Below, piece after piece: positions 24,504 to 35,430 of a stretch of DNA of 64,000 nt; positions within the stretch are counted from its first letter, which is position 1, and every line of letters begins with the position of its first letter. This stretch comes from Herbaspirillum robiniae. Lineage in GTDB: Bacteria > Pseudomonadota > Gammaproteobacteria > Burkholderiales > Burkholderiaceae_D. A program made the position numbers and the translations under genes. Location of the stretch: contig NZ_NJGU01000005.1 of the NCBI RefSeq assembly GCF_002213415.1, positions 62,001 to 126,000 of the forward strand, read 5' to 3'. Under the pieces are notes generated by a model. It did not search any database. It saw only the letters and a list, made by a program, of their open reading frames with translations, and was not told where the DNA came from.

Positions 24504-26174
24504 TCAGCCGGTGACCGCCCCCTTGCTGGCGGTGGACGCCAGCGTGGCGAACTTGGCCAGCACGCCGCGCGTGTACTTCGGCGCCGGCTGCTTCCAGGCG
24601 GCGCGACGCCGGGCGATCTCGTCGTCGGCCACGTTGAGCTGGATCAGCTGCCGGTGCGCGTCGATGGTGACGGAATCGCCCTCCTGCACCAGCGCGATGG
24701 TGCCGCCGACGAACGCCTCCGGCGCCACATGGCCGACCACCATGCCCCAGGTGCCGCCGGAGAAACGGCCGTCGGTGATCAGCCCCACCGACTCGCCCAG
24801 GCCCTTGCCGATCAGCGCCGAGGTCGGCGCCAGCATCTCCGGCATGCCGGGGCCGCCCTTGGGCCCCAGGTAGCGCATCACCAGCACGTCGCCGGGCTTG
24901 ATGCTGTCGGCCAGGATGGCGTCCATGGCGCTGTACTCGTCGTCGAACACGCGCGCCGGACCGGTGATGACCGGGTTCTTCAGCCCGGTGATCTTGGCCA
25001 CGCAGCCCTCGGTGGCGAGATTGCCCTTGAGGATGGCGAGGTGGCCCTGCTCGTACAGCGGCTTGTCGATCGGATGGATCACGTCCTGGTCGGCGCGCAA
25101 TGCGGGGATGCTCTCCAGCTCTTCGGCCAGCGTCCGGCCGGTGATGGTGAGGCAGTCGCCGTGCAGCAGGCCCGCCTGGTGCAGCACCTTCAGCACCGCC
25201 GGGATGCCGCCGGCCCGGTGCAGGTCGGTGGCCACATATTTGCCGGAGGGCTTGAGGTCGCAGATCACCGGCACCTTCTGGCGCATGCGCTCGAAGTCGT
25301 CGATGTTCCACTCGACCTCGGCGGCGTGGGCGATGGCCAGGTAGTGCAGCACGGCGTTGGTCGAACCGCCGGTGGCCATGATCAGCGCCACCGCGTTCTC
25401 GATGGATTTGCGGGTGATGATGTCGCGCGGCTTGAGGTCCTTCTTCACCGCTTCCACCAGCACGCGCGCCGACTCGGCGGCCGAACCGTCCTTCTCGTCG
25501 TCGGGATTGGCCATGGTGGACGAATACATCAGCGCCATGCCCAGCGCCTCGAACGACGACGACATGGTGTTGGCGGTGTACATGCCGCCGCACGAGCCGG
25601 TGGAGGGACAGGCGTTGCGTTCGATGCCGTCGAAGTCCTCCTGCGTCATGCGCCCGGCCGAGAATTCCCCGACCGCCTCGAAGGCGGAGACGATGGTGAG
25701 GTCGCGCCCCTTCCACTTGCCCGGCTTGATGGTGCCGCCGTAGACGTAGATGCCCGGCACGTTGCTGCGCGCCAGCGCGATCATGCCGCCGGGCATGTTC
25801 TTGTCGCAGCCGCCGATGACCACCACGCCGTCCATCCACTGGCCGTTGACCGCGGTCTCGATGCAGTCGGCGATCACCTCGCGCGAGATCAGCGAGTACT
25901 TCATGCCCTCGGTGCCCATGGACATGCCGTCCGAGATGGTGGGCGTGCCGAACACCTGCGGGTTGGCGCCGGCGTCCCTGATGGCGGCGATCGCAACGTC
26001 CGCCAGTTTCTGCAGGCCGGCGTTGCAGGGCGTGATGGTGGAGTGGCCGTTGGCCACGCCGATCATGGGATTGTCGAAGTCGCCCTTTTCATAGCCGAGG
26101 GCGTAGTACATGGAGCGGTTGGGGCTGCGCGACACGCCCTCGGTGATGTTCCTGGAACGGCGGTTGTATGGCAT
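24504..26174 (-). CDS. ilvD: Dihydroxy-acid dehydratase
   Basis: The 556-residue protein carries the IlvD/Edd family motifs and the iron-sulphur cysteines: ITPCNAGL near residue 50, [10 protein letters not shown] near 122 and [18 protein letters not shown] near 190, then the C-terminal [19 protein letters not shown]. It dehydrates 2,3-dihydroxyisovalerate and dihydroxymethylvalerate in valine and isoleucine synthesis. CAGGAGA stands ahead of the ATG. It is monocistronic and divergent from a LysR gene. The separate edd gene elsewhere in the window removes the main ambiguity between the two dehydratases. Confidence 0.95.
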   Translation of the reverse strand: MPYNRRSRNITEGVSRSPNRSMYYALGYEKGDFDNPMIGVANGHSTITPCNAGLQKLADVAIAAIRDAGANPQVFGTPTISDGMSMGTEGMKYSLISREVIADCIETAVNGQWMDGVVVIGGCDKNMPGGMIALARSNVPGIYVYGGTIKPGKWKGRDLTIVSAFEAVGEFSAGRMTQEDFDGIERNACPSTGSCGGMYTANTMSSSFEALGMALMYSSTMANPDDEKDGSAAESARVLVEAVKKDLKPRDIITRKSIENAVALIMATGGSTNAVLHYLAIAHAAEVEWNIDDFERMRQKVPVICDLKPSGKYVATDLHRAGGIPAVLKVLHQAGLLHGDCLTITGRTLAEELESIPALRADQDVIHPIDKPLYEQGHLAILKGNLATEGCVAKITGLKNPVITGPARVFDDEYSAMDAILADSIKPGDVLVMRYLGPKGGPGMPEMLAPTSALIGKGLGESVGLITDGRFSGGTWGMVVGHVAPEAFVGGTIALVQEGDSVTIDAHRQLIQLNVADDEIARRRAAWKQPAPKYTRGVLAKFATLASTASKGAVTG

Positions 26175-26402
26175 GGCTGTCTCCTGGTTGAAATCTCGGA
26201 CGAATGATTCGCGGATCCTTCAGGGTTCGGCCAAAGCCGGCAACGGCGCTGGCGCGAACGGCGCCTTGCCCCTGCGCTGTCGATTGTTGTGGTTGTGGTT
26301 GTGGCGGGGGCGGGCGTTCTGGCTGCGGCCAGCTTGCCTTGCCGGTACTGGCGTGTCAAATATATTATTCGTTCCAGACTAATTCACCGCCGATATCAAT
26401 CC

Positions 26403-27314
26403 ATGCCCGCATCCATGTCCGAAAGCCGCCTGGAGCTGCGCCAATTGCGCTACTTCGCCGCCGTCGCCGAGGAGAAGCATTTCGGCCGCGCCGCCGCCCG
26501 GCTGCACATGACGCAGCCGCCGCTGTCGCAGGCCATCGCCGCGCTCGAAGAGATGCTGGGCACGCCGCTGTTCCTGCGCACCAAGCGCAGCGTGGCGCTC
26601 ACGCCGGCCGGCGTGGCGCTGCTGCCCGAGGCCCAGCGCATCCTGCAGCAGGCCGCCGCGCTGCCCGACCTGGTGCGGCGCGCGGCCAGCGGCGCCTCGG
26701 GACTGCTGTCGCTGTCCTTCATCTCGACGGCCGACTACAGCATCCTGCCGCCACTGCTGCAACGCTTTCGGGCGCGCTATCCTCAGGTACAGATCGACCT
26801 GCGCGAAGCCACCACCGACATCCAGCTGGAAGACCTGATGCAAGGCAAGATCGACGCCGGCCTGCTGCTGCCGCCGCTGCCGGAGAAAGCCGCCGCCGTG
26901 CTGGATTGCCGCCCGGTGCTCTCCGAGCCGCTGATCGCGGCGCTGCCGCAGGGCGCGGCGCGCGGACGCGGGCCGGTGTCGCTGAAGAGCCTGCGCGAGC
27001 TGCCGCTGATCATCTTCCCGCGCCGCATCTCGCCGGCTTTCCACGACACCATCCTGTCGTGCTTCCGCGATGCCGGCGTCACGCCGCATATCGGCCAGGA
27101 GGCGATCCAGATGCAGACCATCGTCGGCCTGGTGTCGGCTGGCATGGGAATGGCGCTTGTGCCACAATCCGTGTCGAACCTGAAACGGCCCGGGGTCGAC
27201 TACCGGCCGCTGTCGGATCCCACGCCGCAGATCCAGACCGGCCTGGCCTGGCGGCGCGACAGCCAGTCCACCGTGCTGCGGGCCCTCCTCGAACTGCTGG
27301 ATACCCCGGCCTGA
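26403..27314 (+). CDS. LysR-family regulator (CatM/BenM-like branch)
   Basis: The 303-residue protein begins ELRQLRYFAAVAEEKHFGRAAARLHMTQPPLSQAIAALEEMLGTPLFLRT, the winged helix typical of the BenM/CatM/IlvY-type group, with an effector domain from about residue 95. Two in-frame ATGs four codons apart are possible and neither has a clear Shine-Dalgarno; I use the first. It is divergent from ilvD across 228 bases. Control of ilvD is therefore plausible, as for IlvY in enterics, but no operator could be singled out. Confidence 0.9.
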   Translation: MPASMSESRLELRQLRYFAAVAEEKHFGRAAARLHMTQPPLSQAIAALEEMLGTPLFLRTKRSVALTPAGVALLPEAQRILQQAAALPDLVRRAASGASGLLSLSFISTADYSILPPLLQRFRARYPQVQIDLREATTDIQLEDLMQGKIDAGLLLPPLPEKAAAVLDCRPVLSEPLIAALPQGAARGRGPVSLKSLRELPLIIFPRRISPAFHDTILSCFRDAGVTPHIGQEAIQMQTIVGLVSAGMGMALVPQSVSNLKRPGVDYRPLSDPTPQIQTGLAWRRDSQSTVLRALLELLDTPA

Positions 27315-27386
27315 CACGGCCCGCGAACTTGCATCGCCGGCGCGGCTCCAACCGCCGTTCCGCCCAACAACAGAAAGATCAAACTC

Positions 27387-28208
27387 ATGCTGATCCACCC
27401 CATGCCCAACCCGATCGCAGTCCAGATCGGGCCGCTGGCCGTCCATTGGTACGGCCTCATGTATCTGCTGGCCTTCGCCCAGTTCATCGCGCTGGGCCGC
27501 CTGCGCATCAGGCAGCCGCACATCGCCGCCGCCGGCTGGAAGAAGGAGGACCTGGACGACATGCTGTTCTACGGCGTGCTGGGCGTGGTGATCGGCGGGC
27601 GCCTGGGCGAGATCCTGTTCTACAACCCGGCCTATTACTTCGCCAACCCGGCCGACATGATCGCGGTATGGAAGGGCGGCATGTCCTTCCACGGCGGCTT
27701 CCTCGGCGTGATGCTGGCAATGTGGCTGTGGGGGCGCAAACGCGGCCACCAGCTGATGGACATCATGGACTTCATCGCCCCCATGGTGCCGCTGGGCTAC
27801 GCCGCCGGCCGCCTGGGCAACTTCATCAACGCCGAACTGCCGGGCCGTCCCGCCGATCCTTCGCTGCCCTGGGCCATGATCTGGCCCAACGTGGACAACA
27901 TCCCGCGCCACCCGTCGCCGATCTACCAGATGCTGGTGGACGGCATCCTGCTGTTCATCCTCCTGTGGTTCTTCTCCCGCAAGCCGCGCCCGCGCATGGC
28001 GGTGGCCGGCATGTTCTCGCTGCTGTACGGCTGCGCGCGCTTCTTCACCGAGTATTTCCGCACGCCCGACTACGAGGTGCACTTCGGCCCGGTGACCATC
28101 TCGGCCGGGCAGATGCTGTCGGTGCCGATGATCGTGCTGGGCATCGTGCTGCTGCTGATTGCCTATCGCAATCCGCAGGCGCCCAAGTCTGCGGCGCAGA
28201 TCAGATAA
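27387..28208 (+). CDS. lgt: Prolipoprotein diacylglyceryl transferase
   Basis: The 273-residue inner-membrane protein has seven hydrophobic segments and the Lgt signature [10 protein letters not shown] near residue 145, with [11 protein letters not shown] near 100 and RFFTEYFR near 215. It transfers diacylglycerol from phosphatidylglycerol to the lipobox cysteine of prolipoproteins, including those encoded here (the cardiolipin-synthase-like protein and the lipoprotein at 36456). It follows the LysR gene by 72 bases and ends at a bidirectional terminator. Confidence 0.96.
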   Translation: MLIHPMPNPIAVQIGPLAVHWYGLMYLLAFAQFIALGRLRIRQPHIAAAGWKKEDLDDMLFYGVLGVVIGGRLGEILFYNPAYYFANPADMIAVWKGGMSFHGGFLGVMLAMWLWGRKRGHQLMDIMDFIAPMVPLGYAAGRLGNFINAELPGRPADPSLPWAMIWPNVDNIPRHPSPIYQMLVDGILLFILLWFFSRKPRPRMAVAGMFSLLYGCARFFTEYFRTPDYEVHFGPVTISAGQMLSVPMIVLGIVLLLIAYRNPQAPKSAAQIR

Positions 28209-28244
28209 GCCTCACGCTGGCTTCAGATAAGCGACAGAAGCGGC

Positions 28245-28290
28245 AAAGAAAAACGGGCGACACCATCATCGGTGTCGCCCGTTTTTCTTT
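28245..28290. terminator. Bidirectional terminator between lgt and eda
   Basis: A sixteen-base perfect stem including A5/T5 flanks, with the core CGGGCGACACC and a six-base loop, has a T-run on both strands. It ends lgt on the right-going strand and edd-eda on the left-going strand. Confidence 0.93.
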
Positions 28291-28411
28291 GGCCGCTTGA
28301 AACGTATGCACTACCCGGTCCGAGCTGTTTTCCCATCAGATGGCAACATCACTCCCGTTCGAACCGAGCAGCCGCGCGACGACGCACCGGGGCGCGCCGC
28401 CGCGTCGGCGA

Positions 28412-29041
28412 TCAAGCCTTCTTCAACGCGCTGGCGGCACGGGCCAGCTCGGTGATCTTGTCCCAGTCGCCGGCTTCGATCGCCGCCTTCGGGGTCAGCC
28501 AGGAGCCGCCCACGCAGACCACGTTCTTGCACGCCAGGAACTGCGGCGCGGTCTCTTGCGTGATGCCGCCGGTGGGGCAGAAGGCGACGTCGCCCAGGGG
28601 GCCGGCGATGCCGTTGAGCATGCCCACGCCGCCGGCCGGCACCGCCGGGAACAGCTTCAACTGGCGGAAGCCCGCTTCGCGCGCGGCCATCACTTCGGAC
28701 GGCGTCATCACGCCCGGCAGCAGCGGCAGGCCGCTGCGTTTGGCGGCTTCGATCAGCGCCGGGGTCAGGCCCGGCGAGACGCCGAAGACGGCGCCGGCGT
28801 CGCGCGAGGCGGCGAACTCTTCCGGCGCGGTCAGGGTGCCGACGCCGACGATGGCGTCAGGCACCGACTCGGCGATCGCGCGGATGGCCGGCAGGCCGTG
28901 CTCGGTGCGCAGCGTGATTTCCAGCACGCGGATGCCGCCCGCGACCAGCGCCTTCGCCAGTGGAACGGCGTGTTCGAACTTGTCGATCGCAATCACCGGG
29001 ATGACCGGCGAGGCGCGCATGATTTCCAGTGTAGTCTTCAT
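28412..29041 (-). CDS. eda: 2-keto-3-deoxy-6-phosphogluconate aldolase
   Basis: The 209-residue protein has the KDPG-aldolase TIM barrel: [20 protein letters not shown] at the start, [15 protein letters not shown] with the catalytic Glu near 45, [17 protein letters not shown] near 130 with the Schiff-base lysine, and FCPTGGI near 158. It cleaves KDPG to pyruvate and glyceraldehyde-3-phosphate. Its ATG overlaps the edd stop (ATGA), so the two Entner-Doudoroff enzymes are coupled. Confidence 0.95.
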   Translation of the reverse strand: MKTTLEIMRASPVIPVIAIDKFEHAVPLAKALVAGGIRVLEITLRTEHGLPAIRAIAESVPDAIVGVGTLTAPEEFAASRDAGAVFGVSPGLTPALIEAAKRSGLPLLPGVMTPSEVMAAREAGFRQLKLFPAVPAGGVGMLNGIAGPLGDVAFCPTGGITQETAPQFLACKNVVCVGGSWLTPKAAIEAGDWDKITELARAASALKKA

Positions 29042-30909
29042 ACCGTTGTCTTCTCTTTCTCTCTGATCGGAGGCAGGCCGAAGGTGGCCCCGCCCTCTTC
29101 CGCCGTACCGACGGTGTTACGGAACATGGCAAACAGCTCGCGGCCCATGCCGTGCTGGTTGTCGAACAGGTCGCTCTCGTCTTGCCCGCGCTTGTCCCAT
29201 TCGTCCTGCGGCACCAGCGCCTCCAGCACGCCGGCTTCGGCGTCCAGGCGGATCATGTCGCCGTTGCGCACGCGGCCCAGCGGACCGCCGCCCAGCACTT
29301 CAGGCGTGACGTGGATCGCGGCCGGCACTTTACCCGATGCGCCCGACATCCGTCCATCGGTCACCAGTGCGACATGGCGGCCCTTGTCCTGCAGGATGCC
29401 CAGCGCCGGGGTCAGCGCGTGCAGTTCCGGCATGCCGTTGGCGCGCGGACCCTGGAAGGTGATGACGGCGATGAAATCGCGGTCCAGCTCGCCGGCCTTG
29501 AAGGCGGCCATGAAGGCTTCCTGCGAATGGAACACGATGGCCGGCGCCTGCACGGCGCGGTGCTCGTGCTTGACGGCCGAGATCTTGATCACGGCGCGGC
29601 CCAGGTTGCCCTGCAACAGCTTCAGTCCGCCGTCGGCCGAGAACGGCTTGGCGACCGTGCCCAGCACGCCTTCGTCGCCGCTGGTGGCCGGCACGTCCTG
29701 CCAGCTCACCCGGCCGACCTTGCCCTCGGGTGCGTCGCCGTCCAGCATCGGCTCCTTGCAATGCTGGCGCAGGCCCTGGCCGAGGATGGTGGTGACGTCG
29801 TCGTGCATCAGGCCGGCGTCGATCAGCTCGCGCAGCACGAACCCGGTGCCGCCGGCGGCGTGGAAATGGTTCACGTCGGCCGTGCCGTTCGGGTAGATCT
29901 TGGTGACCAGCGGCACCACGGCCGAGAGCTTGTCGAAGTCGTCCCAGTCGATCACGATGCCGGCCGCCTTGGCGATGGCCACCAGGTGCAGCGTGTGGTT
30001 GGTCGAGCCGCCGGTGGCGTGCAACGCGACGATGGCGTTGACGATGGCCTTCTCGTCGATCATGCGGCCCACCGGGGTGTATTGCGAACCGAGGTCGGTG
30101 ATCTTGGCGGCCTGCCTGGCGGCGGCAGCCGTCAGCGCGTCGCGCAGCGGCGTGTTGGGAGTGATGAAGGCGGCGCCCGGCAGGTGCAGGCCCATCGCTT
30201 CCATCAGCATCTGGTTGCTGTTGGCGGTGCCGTAGAAGGTGCAGGTGCCGGCGCCGTGGTAGGACTTGGACTCAGCCTCCAGCAGCTCGGCGCGGCCGAT
30301 CTTGCCGGCGGTGTAGAGCTGGCGGATCTTGACCTTGTCGCTGTTGCTCATGCCGCTGGTCATGGGACCTGCCGGCACGAACACCGCCGGCAGGTGGCCG
30401 AAGTGCAGCGCGCCGATCAGCAGGCCCGGCACGATCTTGTCGCACACGCCCAGGTACAGCGCGGCGTCGAACATATTGTGCGACAGCGCGATGGCGGCCG
30501 CCATGGCGATGGCGTCGCGCGAGAACAGCGACATTTCCATGCCGGTCTGCCCTTGCGTCACGCCGTCGCACATGGCCGGCGTGCCGCCGGCGAACTGCGC
30601 CACTGCGCCCACTTCGCGCGCGGCGTCTTTCAGGATCTGGGGGAAACGCTCGAACGGCTGGTGCGCCGAGAGCATGTCGTTGTAGGCCGAGACGATGGCC
30701 AGCGACGGCGCCTTGTCTTCCTTCAGCTTGAGCTTGTCGTTGGCCGGGAAGGCGGCAAAGCCGTGGGCCAGGTTGGTACAGGCCAGCGCGCCGCGCTGTG
30801 CGCCCTTGCGGCGGGCCGCTTCGAGTCGTTCGAGGTAGGCGGTCCGGTAGGGACGGCTACGTTCGGCGATGCGTCGGGTGACGCTGGCTAAGGTAGCGTT
30901 GAGAGGCAT
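29038..30909 (-). CDS. edd: 6-phosphogluconate dehydratase
   Basis: The 623-residue protein is the longer Edd member of the IlvD/Edd family: [13 protein letters not shown] near residue 75, [29 protein letters not shown] near 110, CDKIVPG and [14 protein letters not shown] near 225 for the iron-sulphur site, and [26 protein letters not shown] C-terminus. It converts 6-phosphogluconate to KDPG. An AGGAAA precedes the ATG. Its leader carries a gluconate-type LacI operator and a HexR-type box side by side. Confidence 0.95.
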   Translation of the reverse strand: MPLNATLASVTRRIAERSRPYRTAYLERLEAARRKGAQRGALACTNLAHGFAAFPANDKLKLKEDKAPSLAIVSAYNDMLSAHQPFERFPQILKDAAREVGAVAQFAGGTPAMCDGVTQGQTGMEMSLFSRDAIAMAAAIALSHNMFDAALYLGVCDKIVPGLLIGALHFGHLPAVFVPAGPMTSGMSNSDKVKIRQLYTAGKIGRAELLEAESKSYHGAGTCTFYGTANSNQMLMEAMGLHLPGAAFITPNTPLRDALTAAAARQAAKITDLGSQYTPVGRMIDEKAIVNAIVALHATGGSTNHTLHLVAIAKAAGIVIDWDDFDKLSAVVPLVTKIYPNGTADVNHFHAAGGTGFVLRELIDAGLMHDDVTTILGQGLRQHCKEPMLDGDAPEGKVGRVSWQDVPATSGDEGVLGTVAKPFSADGGLKLLQGNLGRAVIKISAVKHEHRAVQAPAIVFHSQEAFMAAFKAGELDRDFIAVITFQGPRANGMPELHALTPALGILQDKGRHVALVTDGRMSGASGKVPAAIHVTPEVLGGGPLGRVRNGDMIRLDAEAGVLEALVPQDEWDKRGQDESDLFDNQHGMGRELFAMFRNTVGTAEEGGATFGLPPIREKEKTTV

Positions 30910-30920
30910 TGTCGGTTTCC

Positions 30921-30934
30921 TGTTAGCGTTAACA
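30921..30934. promoter_or_regulatory. GntR(LacI-type) operator in the edd leader
   Basis: TGTTAGCGTTAACA is a 14-base near-palindrome with a central CG, typical of LacI-family gluconate regulators. The same 14-mer occurs once more in the window, beside gntR. Here it lies 11 bases before the edd start and touches the Shine-Dalgarno, so a bound repressor would act as a roadblock. Confidence 0.75.
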
Positions 30935-30935
30935 A

Positions 30936-30950
30936 TGTAATTTTACTACA
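30936..30950. promoter_or_regulatory. HexR box upstream of edd
   Basis: TGTAATTTTACTACA matches the published HexR palindrome TGTAAT-WWW-ATTACA at 14 of 15 positions. It is one base from the gluconate operator. A TAAAAT hexamer inside it (minus strand) could be the edd -10. hexR itself is encoded 3.5 kb away. Confidence 0.78.
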
Positions 30951-31109
30951 CAATTTTCAACGAATGAAATCATACACTTAGATCGCGATGAGATGCGACG
31001 CCGGACCTATTTTTCAACGCCGCTTCAAAAACTGCGAAAAGCCCTGCTCAGCAAGCATTTCAGGGCAAAACAGAAGAACATCGGCATTTGTCACGGCTTC
31101 GTCATAAAC

Positions 31110-31124
31110 TGTAGTGAAATTACC
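31110..31124. promoter_or_regulatory. HexR-like box upstream of pgi
   Basis: TGTAGTGAAATTACC agrees with the HexR consensus at 12 of 15 positions. It overlaps a weak -35 (TTACCA) 18 bases ahead of TATAGT at 31144-31149, the likely pgi -10. HexR would therefore compete with polymerase at the promoter of pgi-zwf-hexR, giving autoregulation. Confidence 0.62.
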
Positions 31125-31224
31125 ATTCCTGCTGCAATTGATGTATAGTCTGGCCGTCATATCCAAGAATACAAGCCGTGCGCGCCATGCCAGCAACGCC
31201 GCGCCGCCAACAGACTGAAGACAC

Positions 31225-32880
31225 ATGCACACCACCGCCCTGACAGACACGGCCGCTTTCCAAGCCCTGCAGCAGCATCATGCCCAGGCCGCCGGCTGGC
31301 ACATGCGCGACCTGTTTGCGCAACAGCCCGACCGTTTCGAGCGCATGTCGGTGCGCGCCGCCGGCCTGCTGCTGGACTACTCCAAGAACCGCGTCGGGTC
31401 CGACACCCTGTCCCTGCTGATGAGCCTGGCGCGCGAGCGCGGTGTTGAAGCGCTGCGCGACGCCATGTTCGGCGGCGAGAAGATCAACTTTACCGAACAT
31501 CGCGCGGTCTTGCACACTGCACTGCGCGCACCGGCCGGCGCCTGTACGGTGCAGGTGGATGGACAGCAGGTCGGTCCGGACGTTCAAGCCGTGCTCGGAC
31601 ATATCCGCGATTTCGCCGGGCGCGTGCGCGACGGCCAGTGGCGCGGCTACACCGGGCGCGAAATCACCGACATCGTCAACATCGGCATCGGCGGTTCCTT
31701 CCTCGGCCCGCAGATGGTGTGCACGGCGCTGCACGACTACGCCCATGCCCGCCTGAAGGCCCACTTCGTCTCCAACGTCGACGGCCACGACCTGCACGAG
31801 GTGCTCTCGCGGGTTGATCCCGAGACAACACTGTTCATCGTTGCCTCCAAGACATTCACCACCCAGGAAACCATGCTCAACGCCAAGTCGGCGCGCGCCT
31901 GGTTCCTGCGCCACGGCAAAGAAGCCGACCTGGCGCGCCATTTCGTGGCGGTGTCGACCAATGCGACCGAAGTCGCCGCGTTCGGCATCGATACCGCGAA
32001 CATGTTCCCCTTCTGGGACTGGGTCGGCGGGCGCTATTCGGTGTGGTCGGCGATCGGCCTGTCGATCGCGCTGCTGGTGGGTTTCGACAACTTTTCTGCC
32101 TTCCTGGCCGGCGCCCACGAGATGGACCGCCATTTCCGCGAAGCGCCGCTGGAAGCCAACATGCCGGTGATCCAGGCCCTGATCGGCATCTGGAACCGCA
32201 ACTTCTACAACAGCGAATCGCTGTCGATCGCGCCTTACCACCAGTGGCTGCGCTACTTCCCGGCCTATCTCCAGCAGCTCGACATGGAGAGCAACGGCAA
32301 GCGCATCACCCGCGACGGCACGCCGGTGGGCGTGGCCACCTGCCCCTTCATCTGGGGCGACGTCGGCACCAACGGCCAGCACGCCTTCTTCCAGCTGCTG
32401 CACCAGGGCACCGACGTCACGCCGATCGACTTCATCGCCGTGCTCAAGCCCACCCACGGCATCGCCGACCACCATGACGTGCTGCTGGCCAACTGCTTCG
32501 CGCAGTCGGAAGCCTTCATGCGCGGCAAGGATGCCGGCGAAGTGCGCGCCGACCTGCAACGGCAAGGCGTGGACGACGCGGAACTGAACGCGCTTTTGCC
32601 GCACAAAACCTTCGACGGCAACCGTCCCAGCAACACCATCCTGCTGCCCGAGCTGACGCCGAAATCGCTGGGCTCGCTGATCGCGCTGTATGAGCACAAG
32701 ACCTTCGTGCAGGGCGCGATCTGGGGCATCAACAGTTTCGACCAGTGGGGCGTGGAGCTGGGCAAGGTGCTGGCCAAGACGATTCACGGCGAGCTCAAGG
32801 CAGAGTCCAACCCGGCGCTGCACGATGCTTCCACCAATGCCCTGATTGCCCTGGCGAAACAGGCCAGGCAGGCGCAGTAA
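31225..32880 (+). CDS. pgi: Glucose-6-phosphate isomerase
   Basis: The 551-residue protein shows both PGI signatures: [14 protein letters not shown] near residue 260 and [15 protein letters not shown] near 500, with [12 protein letters not shown] near 155. It interconverts glucose-6-phosphate and fructose-6-phosphate. It is the first gene of a rightward set pgi-zwf-hexR and is divergent from edd-eda; the 315 bases between hold HexR-type boxes at both promoters. In Entner-Doudoroff users Pgi often works in the fructose-to-glucose direction, cycling triose carbon back to Zwf. Confidence 0.96.
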   Translation: MHTTALTDTAAFQALQQHHAQAAGWHMRDLFAQQPDRFERMSVRAAGLLLDYSKNRVGSDTLSLLMSLARERGVEALRDAMFGGEKINFTEHRAVLHTALRAPAGACTVQVDGQQVGPDVQAVLGHIRDFAGRVRDGQWRGYTGREITDIVNIGIGGSFLGPQMVCTALHDYAHARLKAHFVSNVDGHDLHEVLSRVDPETTLFIVASKTFTTQETMLNAKSARAWFLRHGKEADLARHFVAVSTNATEVAAFGIDTANMFPFWDWVGGRYSVWSAIGLSIALLVGFDNFSAFLAGAHEMDRHFREAPLEANMPVIQALIGIWNRNFYNSESLSIAPYHQWLRYFPAYLQQLDMESNGKRITRDGTPVGVATCPFIWGDVGTNGQHAFFQLLHQGTDVTPIDFIAVLKPTHGIADHHDVLLANCFAQSEAFMRGKDAGEVRADLQRQGVDDAELNALLPHKTFDGNRPSNTILLPELTPKSLGSLIALYEHKTFVQGAIWGINSFDQWGVELGKVLAKTIHGELKAESNPALHDASTNALIALAKQARQAQ

Positions 32881-32951
32881 AGCAAAGACCAAAGCAAGGC
32901 AACGGCGCGCCGCGCGCGCTTCCACCAACGCATACGAACCGATATCACATC

Positions 32952-34418
32952 ATGGCTATTTCCGATTTCGATCTGGTTTTATTCGGCGGCACCGGCGACC
33001 TGTCGATGCGCAAACTGCTGCCCGCGCTGTACGCGCGCGACCGCGCCCGCGACCTGCCGCCTGAGGCGCGCATCGTCTGCATCGGCCGCGACGACAAGAC
33101 CAAGGAAGAATTCCTGAAGATCGTCGAGAAGGACTCCAAACCCCACATCCCCGCCGCCAACCTGGACGCGACGGTATGGGAACGTTTCTGCGGCCGCCTG
33201 CAATACGCCTCGGTCAACGCCAAGGAAGGCGCCAGCTTCTCGCACCTGAAGGACGCCCTGCGCGACGCCGACGGCCTGGCGCGCGTGTTCTACCTGGCCA
33301 CGCCGCCCAGCCTGTTCGCCTCCATCTGCGAAAACCTCTCCAAGGCCGGGCTGGTGACGCCGAGCTCGCGCGTGGTGCTGGAAAAACCGCTGGGCCGCGA
33401 TCTCGCCAGCGCGCGCGACATCAACAAGCAGGTCGGCCAGTACTTCGAGGAATCGCAGATCTTCCGCATCGACCACTACCTCGGCAAGGAGGCGGTGCAG
33501 AACCTGCTGGCGCTGCGCTTCGGCAACGTGCTGTTCGAGCCGCTGTGGCGCCGCGAATGGATTTCCGACGTGCAGATCACCATCGCCGAAGAGCTCGGCG
33601 TGGGCGGCCGCTTCGATTACTACGACACCTCCGGCGCGCTGCGCGACATGCTGCAGAATCACCTGCTGCAGCTCCTGTGTATCGTCGCCATGGAACCGCC
33701 GGTCTCCAACTCGGCCGATGCCGTGCGTGACGAGAAACTGAAAGTGCTGCGCTCGCTCAAGCGCTTCACGCCGACCACGCTGGCCATGAACGTGGTGCGC
33801 GGCCAGTACCGCGCCGGCCACGTCAACGGCACCGCCGTGCCGGGCTACCGCAAGGAGGCCGACGCCAATCCCGAATCGCGCACCGAGACCTTCGTCGCGG
33901 TGAAGGCCGAGATCGAGACCTGGCGCTGGGCCGGCGTGCCCTTCTACCTGCGCACCGGCAAGCGCATGGCCGACTCGCTGGCCGAAATCGTGGTGCGCTT
34001 CAAGAGCGTGCCGCACTCGATCTTCGCGCACCAGAACGACACCCCGAACTGCCTGGTGATCCGTCTGCAGCCCGACGAAGGCCTGCACATGAACCTGATG
34101 GCCAAGCAGCCCGGCGACGGCATGCGCCTGCGCCCGGTCGAGCTGGAACTGGACTTCCGCGAGAAATTCAAGACCCCGCGCATGGACGCCTACGAGCGCC
34201 TGCTGCTGGACGTGCTGCGCGGCCACCTGACCCTGTTCATGCGCAGCGACGAGCTGGAAGCGGCCTGGGAATGGGTCGAACCCATCCTCAACCACTGGGA
34301 CCAGCAGGAAGCCGACCCGATTCCGTACAACGCCGGCACCTGGGGCCCGGCCGCGGCCAGCGCCCTGATCGGACGCGACGGCCTGCAGTGGCGCGAAGAA
34401 GCGCTGCCCGAGGTCTGA
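32952..34418 (+). CDS. zwf: Glucose-6-phosphate 1-dehydrogenase
   Basis: The 488-residue protein has the NADP-binding GGTGDLSMRKLLPAL at residue 11, the substrate-binding and catalytic RIDHYLGKEAVQNLLALRF near 175 and VPFYLRTGKRM near 335. It makes 6-phosphogluconolactone and NADPH. The start follows 71 bases after pgi. No pgl gene for the next step lies in the window, so the lactone is opened by an enzyme encoded elsewhere or spontaneously. Confidence 0.96.
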   Translation: MAISDFDLVLFGGTGDLSMRKLLPALYARDRARDLPPEARIVCIGRDDKTKEEFLKIVEKDSKPHIPAANLDATVWERFCGRLQYASVNAKEGASFSHLKDALRDADGLARVFYLATPPSLFASICENLSKAGLVTPSSRVVLEKPLGRDLASARDINKQVGQYFEESQIFRIDHYLGKEAVQNLLALRFGNVLFEPLWRREWISDVQITIAEELGVGGRFDYYDTSGALRDMLQNHLLQLLCIVAMEPPVSNSADAVRDEKLKVLRSLKRFTPTTLAMNVVRGQYRAGHVNGTAVPGYRKEADANPESRTETFVAVKAEIETWRWAGVPFYLRTGKRMADSLAEIVVRFKSVPHSIFAHQNDTPNCLVIRLQPDEGLHMNLMAKQPGDGMRLRPVELELDFREKFKTPRMDAYERLLLDVLRGHLTLFMRSDELEAAWEWVEPILNHWDQQEADPIPYNAGTWGPAAASALIGRDGLQWREEALPEV

Positions 34419-34454
34419 CGTCCAGATGCCCTAAAGGAAAGCCCAGGTCGCGCC

Positions 34455-35315
34455 ATGTCCATGCTGCTTGATTCCATCCGCACCCACATCAACTCCCTCT
34501 CGAAGTCGGAGAAGAAGGTGGCCGCGACCGTGCTCGCCAATCCGCAGCTGGCGCTGGCGGAAAACCTGACGGCGCTGGCCAAGAACGCCGAGGTGTCGGA
34601 GCCGACCGTGATCCGCTTCTGCCGCGCCATCGGCTACGAGGGCTGGCACGACTTCAAGCTCAAGCTGGCGCAAAGCCTGGCGCTGGCCCTGCCCGGCGCC
34701 GACGAGACGCTGGCCCAGGACGACCTGGCCGCCGACCTGGTCAACAAGATCTGCAGCCGCTCCATCAACACCCTGCTGGACCTGCGCAACCACCTCAATC
34801 CCGACGCGATCCAGCTGGCGCTGGACGTGCTGGCGCGCGCCAACAAGATCGAGTTCTACGGCCAGGGCACCTCCGGCATCGTGGCCAACGACGCCCAGCA
34901 CAAGTTCTTCCGCTCCGGCGTGCCCACGGTGGCCTACTCCGACCCGCACATCCACAGCATCGCGGCCTCGCTGCTCAAGGCCGGCGACTGCGTGGTGGCG
35001 ATCTCCCAGCGCGGCGGCAACGCGGCGCTGCTGCGCTCGATCCAGCTGGCCCGGAAAGGCGGCGCCGACATCATCGTGCTGGGCCCCTCCGGCACGCCGC
35101 TGGCCGAGCTGGCCACGGTGCTGGTGCCGATCGACCTGTCCTTCAACATCGACCCCTACACGCCGATCTCGGCGCGCCTGGCGCACCTGGTGGTGATCGA
35201 CATCCTGGCCGTGGGGCTGGCGCTGCGCCGCGGTCCCGAGTTCCGCCGCCAGATGCAGAACGCGCAGAAGTCGCTGCAGAAGTTCGACATGCAATTCGAC
35301 TCCTTCTTCCGCTGA
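34455..35315 (+). CDS. hexR: HexR, RpiR-family regulator of central carbon metabolism
   Basis: The 286-residue protein has an RpiR helix-turn-helix (residues 1-75, SEKKVAATVLANPQLALAENLTALA and VSEPTVIRFCRAIGYEGWHDFKLKLA) and a SIS sugar-phosphate-binding domain from about 110 (EFYGQGTSGIVANDAQHKF, VAISQRGGNAALL). HexR binds KDPG and regulates edd, zwf, pgi and related genes. The identification is reinforced by matching boxes upstream of edd and of its own transcription unit (pgi-zwf-hexR). It starts 36 bases after zwf. Confidence 0.9.
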   Translation: MSMLLDSIRTHINSLSKSEKKVAATVLANPQLALAENLTALAKNAEVSEPTVIRFCRAIGYEGWHDFKLKLAQSLALALPGADETLAQDDLAADLVNKICSRSINTLLDLRNHLNPDAIQLALDVLARANKIEFYGQGTSGIVANDAQHKFFRSGVPTVAYSDPHIHSIAASLLKAGDCVVAISQRGGNAALLRSIQLARKGGADIIVLGPSGTPLAELATVLVPIDLSFNIDPYTPISARLAHLVVIDILAVGLALRRGPEFRRQMQNAQKSLQKFDMQFDSFFR

Positions 35316-35430
35316 GCGCCCGCAGCCTGCGACAGGTCAAGGATCAGTCTTTGGCCGACAGACAGGCCGCCGCGATTGCGTACAATGCTGCTGTTGAGCC
35401 TTCCTTCCAACTTTGCAACCAGGACTTCCC

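Noticed and set aside
31014..31250. 78-codon minus-strand open frame upstream of pgi
   Set aside because: It crosses the pgi promoter and HexR box, has no ribosome-binding site or recognisable motif.
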